Shown: piece after piece, positions 1 to 9,864 of the stretch
How the letters are laid out: each line of letters starts with the position of its first letter
Position numbering within the stretch: position 1 is the first letter of the stretch
Origin: Hyphomonadaceae bacterium UBA7672
GTDB taxonomy: Bacteria; Pseudomonadota; Alphaproteobacteria; Caulobacterales; Hyphomonadaceae
Direction of reading: 5' to 3'
NCBI GenBank assembly: GCA_002483135.1
Contig: DLHI01000031.1
Location: forward strand, 1-15,476
Length of the DNA: 15,476 bases
The notes under the pieces: model-generated
The model's database searches: none
Told to the model about the DNA's origin: nothing
What the model saw: the letters and a program-made list of their open reading frames with translations, nothing else
Position numbers and translations under genes: made by a program

Positions 1-867
<867 letters not shown>

Positions 868-896
868 CTTGGCCTCTCGTCAATTTCGTCAGATCA

Positions 897-1775
897 CTAG
901 AGCGCTTCGGCGCCCGAGATGATCTCGATAAGTTCCTTGGTGATCTGCGCCTGGCGGGCGCGGTTGTAGCGCAGCTGCAGCGACTTGATCATGTCGCCGG
1001 CGTTGCGCGTGGCGTTATCCATCGCGGTCATCTGCGCGCCCTGGAAGCCGGCCTCGGTCTCAAGCAGCGCCGAGAAGATCTGCGTCGACAGGTAACGCGG
1101 CAGCAGCGCCTCGAGGATCGCCTCCTCGCTCGGCTCGTAGATGTAGCGCGCGCCAGCCAGATCGATCTTCGGCGCATCCGCCGGAGCGGTCGCCGGGATC
1201 AGCTGCATCGCGGTCGGGATCTGCGTCAGCAGGTTCTTGAAGCGCGCAAACACCAGCGTCGCGACATCGAACTCGCCCGCGTCAAACCGGTCGGTGATCT
1301 GGCGCGCAATGCCCGCCGCGCTCGCCGCCGTCACGGTGCGCTCGGCCTTGCGGTCGACATGGCCGACGATCAGCTGTCCGAACAGGCGCTTCAGCGCGTC
1401 ATTGCCCTTCTTGCCGACGGTGACGATCTTCACGGTCTTGCCCGCCGCCTGCAGGCGCCGGATCTCGGCGCGCGCCAGCTTGACAATGTTCGTGTTGAAG
1501 CCGCCGCACAGCCCGCGCTCCGACGTCATCACCACAAGAAGGTGAACCTGATCCTTGCCCGTACCCGCGATCAGCTTCGGTCCGCCGCCAGCAGCCGCGC
1601 CGCTTGCGAGGTTCGCAATCACCGACGCCATGCGCGTCGCATACGGGCGCGCCGCCTGCGCCGCTTCCTGCGCGCGTTTCAGCTTGGCCGTGGCGACCAT
1701 CTGCAGGGCCTTCGTGATCTTCTGCGTGGACTTCACGCTGGCGATCCGGAGACGGAATTCCTTCAATGAAGGCAT
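897..1775 (-). CDS. atpG: ATP synthase F1 subunit gamma
   Basis: Central rotor shaft of F1 that couples proton-driven rotation of the c-ring to the catalytic beta subunits. The product has 292 residues, normal for the family. The N-terminal helix (residues 1-40, with KITKALQMVATAKLKRAQ) and the C-terminal helix form the coiled coil. The gamma signature ITKELIEIISGAEA lies at residues 278-291, close to the C-terminus as expected. The start ATG shares its first base with the last base of the upstream lipoprotein stop (TGATG), so initiation is probably coupled to termination of that gene. An AAAGGCGG stretch about 9-10 bases upstream can serve as ribosome binding site. atpD follows after 29 bp. 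Nothing in the protein looks abnormal. Confidence 0.97.
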   Translation of the reverse strand: MPSLKEFRLRIASVKSTQKITKALQMVATAKLKRAQEAAQAARPYATRMASVIANLASGAAAGGGPKLIAGTGKDQVHLLVVMTSERGLCGGFNTNIVKLARAEIRRLQAAGKTVKIVTVGKKGNDALKRLFGQLIVGHVDRKAERTVTAASAAGIARQITDRFDAGEFDVATLVFARFKNLLTQIPTAMQLIPATAPADAPKIDLAGARYIYEPSEEAILEALLPRYLSTQIFSALLETEAGFQGAQMTAMDNATRNAGDMIKSLQLRYNRARQAQITKELIEIISGAEAL

Positions 1776-2082
1776 CAGCCAACCGCCTTTCCAGCCGCGC
1801 AGGACTGCCTGGCCGCTTCAAGCGCCGGCGCGACGCGCGGATCGGACGAGCCGATCGTGCCGCGTCCGAGGCGCGAACCTGTGTCTTCGTCCGCATTGCG
1901 GTCGTAACGCATCGTCGGGATCAGCGTGTGCGCGGTCGAGACAACGCAATCGCACGTCACGCCTTCCGGCAGCGACGCGCACACGCCCGACGTTTCCGCC
2001 TCGGCCGTCAGCCGTTCGATCGGCGGCGTGCCGACACAACCGGCGAGCGCAAGAAGCGCGAAGGAGGCAACCAGAAGACGCA

Positions 2083-2083
<1 letters not shown>
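1775..2083 (-). CDS. Small lipoprotein inserted between atpA and atpG
   Basis: A 102-residue protein I cannot assign to a named family. Residues 1-15 form a lipoprotein signal peptide ending in the lipobox LAGC, with the lipidated cysteine at 16. Residue 17 is Val rather than Asp, which by the usual sorting rule favours the outer membrane. The mature part has four more cysteines (35, 44, 46, 95), allowing two disulfides, and no membrane segment. The start ATG overlaps the atpA stop by one base and its own stop overlaps the atpG start by one base (TGATG at both ends), so it is made from the ATP synthase transcript and probably by coupled translation. Whether it has any role in the synthase is unknown, since F1 is cytoplasmic and this product is exported. 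The reading frame, signal peptide and junctions are all clean, so the gene itself is very likely real. Confidence 0.88.
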
Positions 2084-3633
<1,550 letters not shown>

Positions 3634-3637
3634 GAGG

Positions 3638-4198
3638 CTAGGCCCCCTTCATCATGTTCGTCAGGTTGTTCAGTTTCGTCCGGATCGAGGCGTCGACGAG
3701 CTTCGATCCAATCTTCAGTTGCAGGCCGCCGATCAGGGCGGGGTCGACCTCGACCTCCACCGTCACGGTGCGGCCCAGCGATTTCGACACCGCCGATTCG
3801 AGGTCCAGCGTCTGGTCCTTGCTGATCGGCTTGGCCACGCGCGCCAGCACGCGGCTCGTGCCACGATGCTTGGCGGCTTTCTCTGCGAACGCACGGGCCA
3901 TGCCCGGAATGTCGCCCGCGCGGCGGTTCAGCGCGGCCACGCCGACAAAGCGCTTGGCGAGATCGGGCAGCCCGATCTTGTCGCCGATCTGCGCCAGCAC
4001 GGCGGCTTTCTCTTCGGATTTGTAGAGCGGCGACTTCAGCGCGCGCGAAAGGGCCGCATCGCCATTGATCGTCTTGGCCAGCTGCGTGAGGCCGGCGTCC
4101 ACCGCATCAACCTCCCCTGAGGTCAGGGCAAGGTCGAATACCGCAGCGGCGTAGCGCTGTGCGGCTTCGCTAATCGAACCTGTCTGTGAACCAGCCAA
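3638..4198 (-). CDS. atpH: ATP synthase F1 subunit delta (OSCP), TTG start
   Basis: Stator subunit that fixes the top of F1 to the peripheral b-stalk. The product has 186 residues. The N-terminal helical bundle begins at SISEAAQRYAAAVFDLA, and the C-terminal part carries the OSCP/delta signature (VDPALIGGLQLKIGSKLVD, about residues 151-169). The start is a TTG at 4198. No ATG or GTG gives a better fit to the family N-terminus, and a GGGGCGAG ribosome binding site precedes it by 4 bases. It is the first gene of the operon; atpA follows after 4 bases. The F0 genes (atpB, E, F) are not next to it, in keeping with the split F1/F0 arrangement of alphaproteobacteria. The TTG start may limit its expression, which is inference. 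Confidence 0.95.
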   Translation of the reverse strand: MAGSQTGSISEAAQRYAAAVFDLALTSGEVDAVDAGLTQLAKTINGDAALSRALKSPLYKSEEKAAVLAQIGDKIGLPDLAKRFVGVAALNRRAGDIPGMARAFAEKAAKHRGTSRVLARVAKPISKDQTLDLESAVSKSLGRTVTVEVEVDPALIGGLQLKIGSKLVDASIRTKLNNLTNMMKGA

Positions 4199-4497
4199 AT
4201 CGCTCGCCCCAAGCGCTTCGAATCCCCCGCCCGGACCGAAGCAAAATCTGTTATGAAATCAGCCACTTAGACACGGGTGGCGTCCGGGTGTCCTATTGCG
4301 CGGGGTGACTAGCACGCACCAGCCCCATGTGACAACTGACGCCGGTTCGCAATTTTGGCTGCATTTATGGGCGTTTCGTCGCGGCGCGGCATGGCGCATC
4401 CGGCAACGGCAAACGTCTCCGATCCAAGGTTGACGCGGTGGTACGCCGCCCGCCACCTTCGCAGCAGAAGACGGAGCGTTCCACCTGGAGGGGCATC
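4199..4497. promoter_or_regulatory. Divergent intergenic region, atpH / secreted protein
   Basis: About 300 bp between two genes that read away from each other. It must hold the promoter of the ATP synthase operon (minus) and that of the secreted protein (plus). An AT-richer patch near 4243-4260 (reverse strand TTTCATAACAG) is the best place for a minus-strand -10 element, but I find no convincing -35 partner. An 8-bp palindrome AAGCGCTT sits at 4211-4218. No RNA gene or riboswitch was recognised. Confidence 0.5.
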
Positions 4498-5139
4498 ATG
4501 ATTTCAATGACTTCGCGGGCCGCCGGGACCGGACTGCTTTCCTTGGCAATGCTCGCCGGTGCTGCCCAGGCGCAGGTCCCGACCGAGGCCCCACACGCCG
4601 ACCCCCTGTGTGGGGGGCTGTCCACCGCGATCTCCGCGGCGGGCCAGCAGATTCCATTCATCATCCTCGTACCGGCCAACCAGTCGCTTGGCGAACTTCC
4701 ACGCCTGAAGCGCAATCCCGCCGGCTTCGAAGACTTCAACTACTGTCATCTCTACCGAGCCGGTAACGCTACGCAGGGGACGGTCGGCGGCGGTCCGCAC
4801 AACTATCTGCGCTGCAGCGTCTACTCGCGCTCGACTGCAGAACGGATCCCGGACGAGGGCGATGCCGCGTTGCGGGAGTCCCGCACGGCCTATGACGCCC
4901 TGGCCGCACGTACGAAGGCGTGCCTCGAACCAGCTGGCTGGACTGCAGCCGGCGGCGAGCCAGTCGAAAAGTATGACGACGTCGAGACCCTTCTCACTTT
5001 CACACGCGATGGCACGATCAATGATATCGTCGTTCGCCTGCTCGAAGACGGGCCAGCCCGCGGCGCGCGCTCGAGGTCGACCCAGTGGTCAGTCGACCTG
5101 ACGATCCGCAACCCGAACCCCATGCATCCGAAGCCATAG
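4498..5139 (+). CDS. Secreted protein of unknown function
   Basis: A 213-residue protein with a Sec signal peptide: hydrophobic stretch at residues 12-23, probable signal peptidase I cleavage after AQA at 25. The mature part has four cysteines (38, 83, 106, 142), compatible with two disulfides, and no further membrane segment, so it is probably periplasmic or released. The frame stays open upstream to 4438, but I take the ATG at 4498 because GGAGGGG lies 4 bases before it and the signal peptide starts there. I do not recognise the family. It is a single gene, facing away from the ATP synthase operon and ending at a strong hairpin shared with the converging copper monooxygenase-like gene. Confidence 0.75.
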   Translation: MISMTSRAAGTGLLSLAMLAGAAQAQVPTEAPHADPLCGGLSTAISAAGQQIPFIILVPANQSLGELPRLKRNPAGFEDFNYCHLYRAGNATQGTVGGGPHNYLRCSVYSRSTAERIPDEGDAALRESRTAYDALAARTKACLEPAGWTAAGGEPVEKYDDVETLLTFTRDGTINDIVVRLLEDGPARGARSRSTQWSVDLTIRNPNPMHPKP

Positions 5140-5163
5140 CGAACGACGGCGCTCCAAACGCAA

Positions 5164-5192
5164 CCGGCCGGACCCTTGCGAGGTCCGGCCGG
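5164..5192. terminator. Hairpin terminator shared by converging genes
   Basis: Perfect 11-bp inverted repeat, arms CCGGCCGGACC and GGTCCGGCCGG, around a 7-base loop. It lies between two convergent stops (5139 on plus, 5222 on minus), 24 and 29 bases away. The U-tract is weak on both strands, so it may be a bidirectional rho-independent terminator of modest strength or an mRNA 3'-end stabiliser. Confidence 0.75.
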
Positions 5193-5221
5193 CGCCCGTC
5201 ACTTGTTAAGCTACGTCCGCG

Positions 5222-7231
5222 TTAGCGGCCGCGCCCGCCGCCTTGCTGCTGTTGCATCTGCTGCATCGCTGCGCCGATTTCCTGCATCGACAGCCCGCCA
5301 TCCTTGTCGGCGTCGATCATCGCGAAGTTGGCCTTGAACTGCTGGTGCAGCGGGGCAATGCCGTCGCTGGTCACGTTCACCGCGCCCTCTTCCATCTCTG
5401 TCCGCAGCTCGGATTCCTGCAGTTTGTCGTCGCGGTTGTCGTCCGACATCGTCAGGATCTGAGTCTGACGGAGCTGGTCCATCAGGTCCTCACGCGGGTT
5501 CTCGGCGGTCTCGTCCTTCCAGCGGAACTGCACCGCGGTGAACAGCATCTCCTGGAAGGATTGGTCGCCCCAGAAGATCTTCCGTTCCGGCGTCGTGCGC
5601 TCCTTGGTGTTGTCGCCGAACAGCGCCTTGTTGTTCACCGAGTTGTCGTACCAGTAGTCGGCCACAAGCTTCGTGCCGGCCGGAATATCGATCAGCTCGT
5701 CGAAGATGTAGTCGCGCTGCCAGTTGAAGTCGTAGTGCGGCATGTTGAGGAGGATTTCCTCCTTGCCGTCCGGATAGACAGCCGTGAGCTTCGAGGCATA
5801 GCCGCGATAGTGCGCGTGCACCTGCGCGGCATAAATCTGTGCGTCCGCCGGGAACAGCACATAGGCCGTCTCGTGGTGGCGCGCAGTGTTCGGCGCGATC
5901 GTGATCGAGGGATCAGCGATCACCACCTGGCGCTTAAGCGTGTCCGGGGCTTCGTCCTGGAAATAGAAGGCGATCTTCGAGTCGTCGGTGAAGGCCTTGC
6001 CGATCGGGGTGTAGTGCATCTGGAACGAGATCGCCCCGCCAGCCGGCACCCACGTCGCCCAGTTGTCCGGGGCAATGTTCGATTCATTGCCTACGGCATA
6101 GCCGCCCATCGAGATTTCCCAGTCGAAGCCGCGGCCATTGGCCGGCATCTTCGGCAGCCATCCGGCGAGGATGTGGTGCACGCCCTGCCGGTTGCCCGGC
6201 TTGAACGTCGTCGCCTTCAGCCACTTGCCCTCGGTCAGCGGGCTCTTCACGGCCGGGATCTGGTAGTCGACCACGCCAGCCGCCGGAACATCATAGGCTG
6301 GTATGCTGACGACCAGGTCGGGCTCGCCCAACGGCCAGTCCGGCCGCCCCGCAACACCCTTCACCAGCGGATCTTCGCCGCCTTCGGCGATGTCGCTCGG
6401 CGCGCCCGCCTCGATCCAGTGGATCAGCGTCTTGGTTTCTTCCGCCGTCAGGTTCTCGTTCTTCTCGAACGCGCGGTAATGGTTATCGGCGTCGAAGGGG
6501 GGCATCCGGTCGCGACGGATCGCCTCGCGGATCATCGGCGCGAAGGTCTTGACCATCTGGTAGTTCGTCATGTGCCACGGGGCGATGCCGTTGGGCTGGT
6601 GGCAGTCGACGCACTTGGCCATCAGGATCGGAACGACGTCCTTGCTGTAGGAGATCGTCGAGAAGTCCTTGCCGCGATCAGCGAAGGTCAGCTTCGTGCC
6701 CGCCACTTCCGTGTATTCCGGCGTTGCGATCTTGCCCGCGGCGACGAACTCGCCAAGCGCTGCCTCAACCTTGCTGGCCGGGCCGTGGAAGACGATCTCC
6801 CAAGTCTTCGGGTTCACGATCACCGCTTCACCCGCATAGGAGAAACCAAGTGAGTTGCCGATCAGTTGGTACTCGTCGTCCAGCACCGGCAGCGTGATGC
6901 CCGCTTCCTTCACCTCGGCGGCGATGGTGTCGCGCGTATCGGCGTCGGCCGAGTTGATCAGGTGGAACACCACCCCTGCATGCTTGGCAGCAGCGGCTTG
7001 AAGCGCCTTGGCCGCTGCGCGTGATCCTTCGTCCTCATTGACATACGAGGCCAGCACGATGGCCGGCGTCTGCGTGTCATACCGGAGGATGTGGCCCATG
7101 CCGGTCTGGTCGACCAGCATATAGTCGTCGACCTTCTTGCCGACCAGCGTGGCGGCCGGCTCGCTCGAGCAGGCAGCGAGTGTCAGGGCGGATGCTCCTG
7201 CAAGCATCGCCAGCAATGTCTTCATGCGCAT
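5222..7231 (-). CDS. Redoxin / cytochrome c / copper monooxygenase / EF-hand fusion lipoprotein
   Basis: A 669-residue exported lipoprotein (lipobox LAAC, Cys21). Segments in order: redoxin-like fold at about 28-165; c-type haem motif CVDCH at 207-211 with a possible axial Met in RMPPFDAD (M243); copper type II ascorbate-dependent monooxygenase-like domain at about 300-575; two EF-hand loops at 597-608 and 640-651; and a Gln/Gly-rich tail. The PHM copper ligands all have counterparts: H352, H353 and H406 for one site, H472, H474 and M562 (QEML) for the other. The only cysteines are 21, 207 and 210, so the redoxin part has no peroxidatic or CxxC cysteines. Known of the family: PHM/DBH enzymes hydroxylate C-H bonds using O2 and electrons. 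Inferred: the haem feeds electrons to copper. Substrate unknown. The start at 7231 has GGAG about 12 bases upstream; a second ATG two codons later is possible. It is monocistronic. Confidence 0.85.
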   Translation of the reverse strand: MRMKTLLAMLAGASALTLAACSSEPAATLVGKKVDDYMLVDQTGMGHILRYDTQTPAIVLASYVNEDEGSRAAAKALQAAAAKHAGVVFHLINSADADTRDTIAAEVKEAGITLPVLDDEYQLIGNSLGFSYAGEAVIVNPKTWEIVFHGPASKVEAALGEFVAAGKIATPEYTEVAGTKLTFADRGKDFSTISYSKDVVPILMAKCVDCHQPNGIAPWHMTNYQMVKTFAPMIREAIRRDRMPPFDADNHYRAFEKNENLTAEETKTLIHWIEAGAPSDIAEGGEDPLVKGVAGRPDWPLGEPDLVVSIPAYDVPAAGVVDYQIPAVKSPLTEGKWLKATTFKPGNRQGVHHILAGWLPKMPANGRGFDWEISMGGYAVGNESNIAPDNWATWVPAGGAISFQMHYTPIGKAFTDDSKIAFYFQDEAPDTLKRQVVIADPSITIAPNTARHHETAYVLFPADAQIYAAQVHAHYRGYASKLTAVYPDGKEEILLNMPHYDFNWQRDYIFDELIDIPAGTKLVADYWYDNSVNNKALFGDNTKERTTPERKIFWGDQSFQEMLFTAVQFRWKDETAENPREDLMDQLRQTQILTMSDDNRDDKLQESELRTEMEEGAVNVTSDGIAPLHQQFKANFAMIDADKDGGLSMQEIGAAMQQMQQQQGGGRGR

Positions 7232-7266
7232 AGGCGTGGGGCTCCAGCTTTTTTTATGTGTCCCGA

Positions 7267-7278
7267 TTCCGCGCGGAA
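7267..7278. promoter_or_regulatory. 12-bp palindrome upstream of the copper monooxygenase-like gene
   Basis: Perfect dyad TTCCGCGCGGAA, 36 bases before the start codon at 7231. A seven-base A run (minus strand) lies between it and the ribosome binding site. It may be an operator; no regulator is encoded beside it. Confidence 0.35.
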
Positions 7279-7289
7279 ACTACCGCGTA

Positions 7290-7302
7290 TTGACACTGTC
7301 AA
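7290..7302. promoter_or_regulatory. 13-bp dyad containing TTGACA on both strands
   Basis: Perfect inverted repeat TTGACA-C-TGTCAA. On the minus strand the first half reads as a consensus -35 hexamer for the gene starting at 7231, but I see no good -10 at 16-18 bases. It resembles an FNR/FnrL-type half-site pair (TTGAC/GTCAA) with a 3-base gap instead of the usual 4, so that assignment is not safe. It could be an operator overlapping the promoter. Confidence 0.45.
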
Positions 7303-7597
7303 CAATGAGATGCCCCTGCGGCGCCCCCGGGATTATTTGCGCCCGCGGCGCCGCTTGCCCCTCGCCCCCATACCGCCCCTTCGAAACCTGCCCCGGCCAG
7401 CGCACATCAGCGCGCGCCAAACAATTCACGGGCAAATCCGCGCGATCCGTGCTAGGGATTTTCATCCACTGCCGCCACGCGCGCCGGTCTCGACACGCCC
7501 TCTGGCTTGGGCGGCGACTTTGCCAGGACTTCCTCGTCCGCGAAAACATGCACGCCCGCGACTGCGCGAGCGTCCTCCAGAAAGAAGGCGACATCCC

Positions 7598-7858
7598 ATG
7601 ACCACTTCCTCGCGCACCGGCGAGCGCAAGCGCGTGCCCGCAGGCGCCGACGCCGACACCTCCTCCTCCGTCAACGCGAAACACCCCTCCCTGTCCGAGC
7701 GCCTGCCCGAAATGACGGATTTCAAACTGAACGCCTACCGCGCCTCCGCCGCCCGCATCGGCGCCGACCCGGCCCATCCCAAGAACAGCGCCGCCCGCCG
7801 CGCCATCCCGATGATCGCCGCCGAACTCCAGCGCCGCTCCAGCACCCCCGCGAAGTAA
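7598..7858 (+). CDS. Small hypothetical protein (86 aa)
   Basis: An 86-residue basic, probably cytoplasmic protein. The first 30 residues are Ser/Thr/Ala-rich and look disordered. The second half (about 36-80) has the look of a compact conserved helical unit: LPEMTDFKLNAYRASAARI, then NSAARRAIPMIAAELQRR. No family name can be given. The frame is open much further upstream, but the ATG at 7598 has AGAAGG 9 bases before it and G/C-ending codons start there. It stands alone between the copper monooxygenase-like gene (divergent) and the HAAS membrane protein (convergent), and a hairpin follows its stop by 13 bases. Confidence 0.65.
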   Translation: MTTSSRTGERKRVPAGADADTSSSVNAKHPSLSERLPEMTDFKLNAYRASAARIGADPAHPKNSAARRAIPMIAAELQRRSSTPAK

Positions 7859-7871
7859 GCCCCGCGCGCGT

Positions 7872-7899
7872 CCTCCCCCGCTCTTGCGAGCGGAGGAGG
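7872..7899. terminator. Hairpin after the 86-aa gene
   Basis: Inverted repeat with an 11-bp stem, one mismatch and a TTGC tetraloop, arms CCTCC-c-CCGCTC and GAGCGG-a-GGAGG, 13 bases after the TAA. A second hairpin follows at 7902-7936 (9-bp arms GCGGCGCGC / GCGCGCCGC, 17-base T-rich loop). Together they fill the gap to the converging gene that ends at 7977 and probably stop transcription from both sides. Confidence 0.6.
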
Positions 7900-7976
7900 C
7901 GGCGGCGCGCATCTTGTATGTTTCTGGGCGCGCCGCTCGGGGAGGTCGGCGGTGCTTGGCCGCCGGCTCGTTTGTC

Positions 7977-8975
7977 TCACATCGCCGTACGCACGCCCGT
8001 CAGCGGCACGCGCCCAGCCTTGATCTGCCGGTGCACCTCGACCCCCAGCGTGATCGCCCACACCAGCGCCGCGATCCCCAGCGCCACCAGGAACACGCCA
8101 TCGACCAGCCGCAGCGCGCGCTCCAGCTCTTCCGGGCTCGTGCCCGGCTGTGGCTGCACATCCGCGAACGGCCGCCCCTGGAAGATCACCCACAGCACGC
8201 CAAGCCCGCAGGCGTAGCCCACAATGCTCATCGCAGACCGCAACCGGCTCCACGCCGGGCGCACGATGTCATGCAGGTGCCCCGCCGCCGCCAGCACCGC
8301 CAGCGCCAGGATCGGCCAGTAGACCACGCTCCACGCCGGCGACAGCGTGATCGCCACCGACGCATCGTTGCGCAGCGGCAGCTCGTTCGGGAACGGGATG
8401 AAGCGCATCCAGAACAGGATGAACAGCACGTCGAAGAACAGCGAGATGCCGCTCTCGAACATGGATCTCGGCTTGCGGATATGCTCGCGCGGCAGGCTCT
8501 TCGGATCCCAGCAATTCTCGGCCAGCTTCACCGGGTCGCCCGTGCGCTCGACCAGCACGAACACCAGCGTCACGACCGCGAACACGGAGAGCCCCCAGCC
8601 GAGCACATTGTCCAGCGACTGCAGCACAGTCTGGATCGGATTGTCCGACGCCAGCGCGCGAATCGCCGACAGCACGACAAGGATCGCGACAATGACGCCG
8701 ACCGCCGTGCGCTGCGCCGGCCAGAACCACGGATAGAGCACCGGCCCGATCAGGTGCATCCGCCCCTCATAGCGCGCCGCCACAACGGCCGGCGCGCCAA
8801 ACGTCTTCAGCACAGCAGCCACTTCGTCCGTGGACGGATCACGGCCAAGCTCCGCCGCCTTCGCCTCCAGCCGCCCTTCCAGCGCCTCGCGCAGCTCCGC
8901 CGTGATGTCCTTCGCGGTTGCTTCCGGCAGGCGTCGTTGCACCGACGCGAGATAGCGTTCGACAAGGTCGGTCAT
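7977..8975 (-). CDS. HAAS-domain multispanning membrane protein
   Basis: A 332-residue inner-membrane protein. Residues 1-72 form a soluble helical head of the HAAS/DUF1700 (permease-prefix) type: MTDLVERYLASVQRRLP followed by a helix ending in KTFGAPAVVAARYEG. About six hydrophobic segments follow, near 91-108, 122-143, 175-193, 213-232, 248-266 and 290-312. The frame extends further upstream, but the ATG at 8975 has AGGAGGG 6 bases before it and overlaps the PadR stop as ATGA, so this start is firm. In this family the HAAS head is typically encoded directly after a PadR regulator, and the pair is thought to act in membrane-stress or signal sensing. The exact function here is unknown. Confidence 0.85.
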   Translation of the reverse strand: MTDLVERYLASVQRRLPEATAKDITAELREALEGRLEAKAAELGRDPSTDEVAAVLKTFGAPAVVAARYEGRMHLIGPVLYPWFWPAQRTAVGVIVAILVVLSAIRALASDNPIQTVLQSLDNVLGWGLSVFAVVTLVFVLVERTGDPVKLAENCWDPKSLPREHIRKPRSMFESGISLFFDVLFILFWMRFIPFPNELPLRNDASVAITLSPAWSVVYWPILALAVLAAAGHLHDIVRPAWSRLRSAMSIVGYACGLGVLWVIFQGRPFADVQPQPGTSPEELERALRLVDGVFLVALGIAALVWAITLGVEVHRQIKAGRVPLTGVRTAM

Positions 8976-9319
8976 GTCCGCCCTCCTTCCTGAAGAATTG
9001 AGTTGAGCGCCGCGTTCATCGCGCGCCATTCCGCCGTCAGCTGTTCGAGCGCCCCCGCGCCATCATCCGAGAGGCGATAGAAGCGCTTCTGCCGCTTCCC
9101 CTCCTCGCGCCATTCGGAAACCAGCAGCCCCTGGCTCTCCAGCCGCCGCAGCATCGGATAGAGCGCGCCCTCGTCGATCTCGACGCCTGCCTCCGAGAGC
9201 CGCGTCTTCAGCGAATAGCCATACTGCTCGGCCCGCAGCGTCCCCAGCACCGCCAGGATCAACGTCCCCCGCCGCAACTCCAGCCGCAGCGCCTCCAATA
9301 TGTCCTCCGCAATGGGCAT
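8972..9319 (-). CDS. PadR-family transcriptional regulator
   Basis: A 115-residue winged-helix repressor of the short PadR type. Helix-turn-helix and wing cover about residues 18-85 and contain the family hallmarks YGYSLKTRL, the recognition-helix segment IDEGALYPMLRRLESQGLL and the wing RQKRFYRLSDDG. A short C-terminal helix for dimerisation follows. First gene of a two-gene operon; its stop overlaps the start of the HAAS membrane protein (ATGA). PadR proteins commonly repress their own operon, and a palindrome lies 30 bp before this start, so autoregulation is likely. The ligand or signal is unknown. The ATG at 9319 has an AGGAAG further upstream (11 bases) as its best ribosome binding site. 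Confidence 0.93.
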   Translation of the reverse strand: MPIAEDILEALRLELRRGTLILAVLGTLRAEQYGYSLKTRLSEAGVEIDEGALYPMLRRLESQGLLVSEWREEGKRQKRFYRLSDDGAGALEQLTAEWRAMNAALNSILQEGGRT

Positions 9320-9344
9320 TCCCGCTCAGCTTCCTGTGTCGCCT

Positions 9345-9365
9345 ACAGTGTGTGTCACACAGTAT
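9345..9365 (-). promoter_or_regulatory. Probable PadR operator
   Basis: Perfect dyad TGTGTG-T-CACACA at 9349-9361. On the minus strand it is also framed by near-repeats ACTGTG and ACTGTA. It lies 30 bases before the padR-like start codon, where the promoter must be. Assignment to PadR is inference from position and from the usual AT/GT-rich palindromic operators of the family. Confidence 0.5.
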
Positions 9366-9414
9366 GTACCGCACAGGCGGCGAGGATGCAAGGGGAAATA
9401 GTGAGGCTTGCGCC

Positions 9415-9500
9415 AGTCCTGCCCCGCCGAAGGCGGGGAAGGTGGATCGCTGACGCAGTCAGCGAGACGGAAGGGGCCGCCGCGAAGCGGCGGATGCCTC
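9415..9500 (+). repeat. Three-hairpin repeat, copy R1
   Basis: About 86 bp with three stem-loops: CCCCGCC/GGCGGGG with loop GAA (9422-9438), CGCTGAC/GTCAGCG with loop GCA (9448-9464), and CCGCCGC/GCGGCGG with loop GAA (9477-9493). Linkers AAGGTGGAT and GAGACGGAAGGGG are shared with the other copies. The stop codon and last residues of the DUF559 gene lie inside this copy. Confidence 0.9.
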
Positions 9501-9854
9501 CTCACCCTCGCTCACAAACCGCAACACCGTCTCCACCACCCCATCCTCGTTCGAATAAACCTCGGCATTCTGAAACCGCACCACCGTCCACCCCGCCCGC
9601 TCCAGAAACGCCGTCCGCACCGCATCGCGACGACGCTCGAAATCGCGCCAGTGCGTCTCGCCATCGATCTCGATCAGCACGCGCGAACTCGCGCACGCAA
9701 AGTCCGCAATGAACGGCCCCACCGGATGCTGCTTGCGAAAATGAAACCCCGACAGCCGCCCGCGCTGCAGCCGCACCCACACGAACACTTCGGCTTGCGT
9801 CATCGGCCAGCGCATTGCCCTGGCGCGCGCCCGCGTGCGGCGATGAACCCGCAT
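9459..9854 (-). CDS. DUF559 endonuclease-like protein
   Basis: A 131-residue protein of the DUF559 family, a Vsr-like branch of the restriction-endonuclease fold. Seen: the helical lead MRWPMTQAEVFVWVRLQRGRL (about 14-34), the core FHFRKQHPVGPFIADFACA (38-56) with D51, then VLIEIDGETHW (59-69) with E62, D64 and H68, and the C-terminal strand GWTVVRFQNAEVYSN (88-102). Family members are predicted nucleases; the biological target is not established. The last 17 residues are encoded by repeat R1, so the original C-terminus has probably been replaced. The start lies 10 bp from repeat R2, which is inverted relative to R1, so the gene is bracketed by an inverted pair of the same repeat. A G-rich run directly before the ATG must serve as ribosome binding site. 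Confidence 0.85.
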   Translation of the reverse strand: MRVHRRTRARARAMRWPMTQAEVFVWVRLQRGRLSGFHFRKQHPVGPFIADFACASSRVLIEIDGETHWRDFERRRDAVRTAFLERAGWTVVRFQNAEVYSNEDGVVETVLRFVSEGEEASAASRRPLPSR

Positions 9855-9864
9855 CCCCCCACCC

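Noticed and set aside
4243..4260. A promoter -10 for the ATP synthase operon (CATAAC on the minus strand).
   Set aside because: No -35 element at suitable spacing could be found, so it is only noted in the intergenic entry.
5243..6853. A 536-codon plus-strand open frame opposite the copper monooxygenase-like gene.
   Set aside because: It is an antisense shadow. The minus-strand product has a clear signal, motifs and domains; this one has none.
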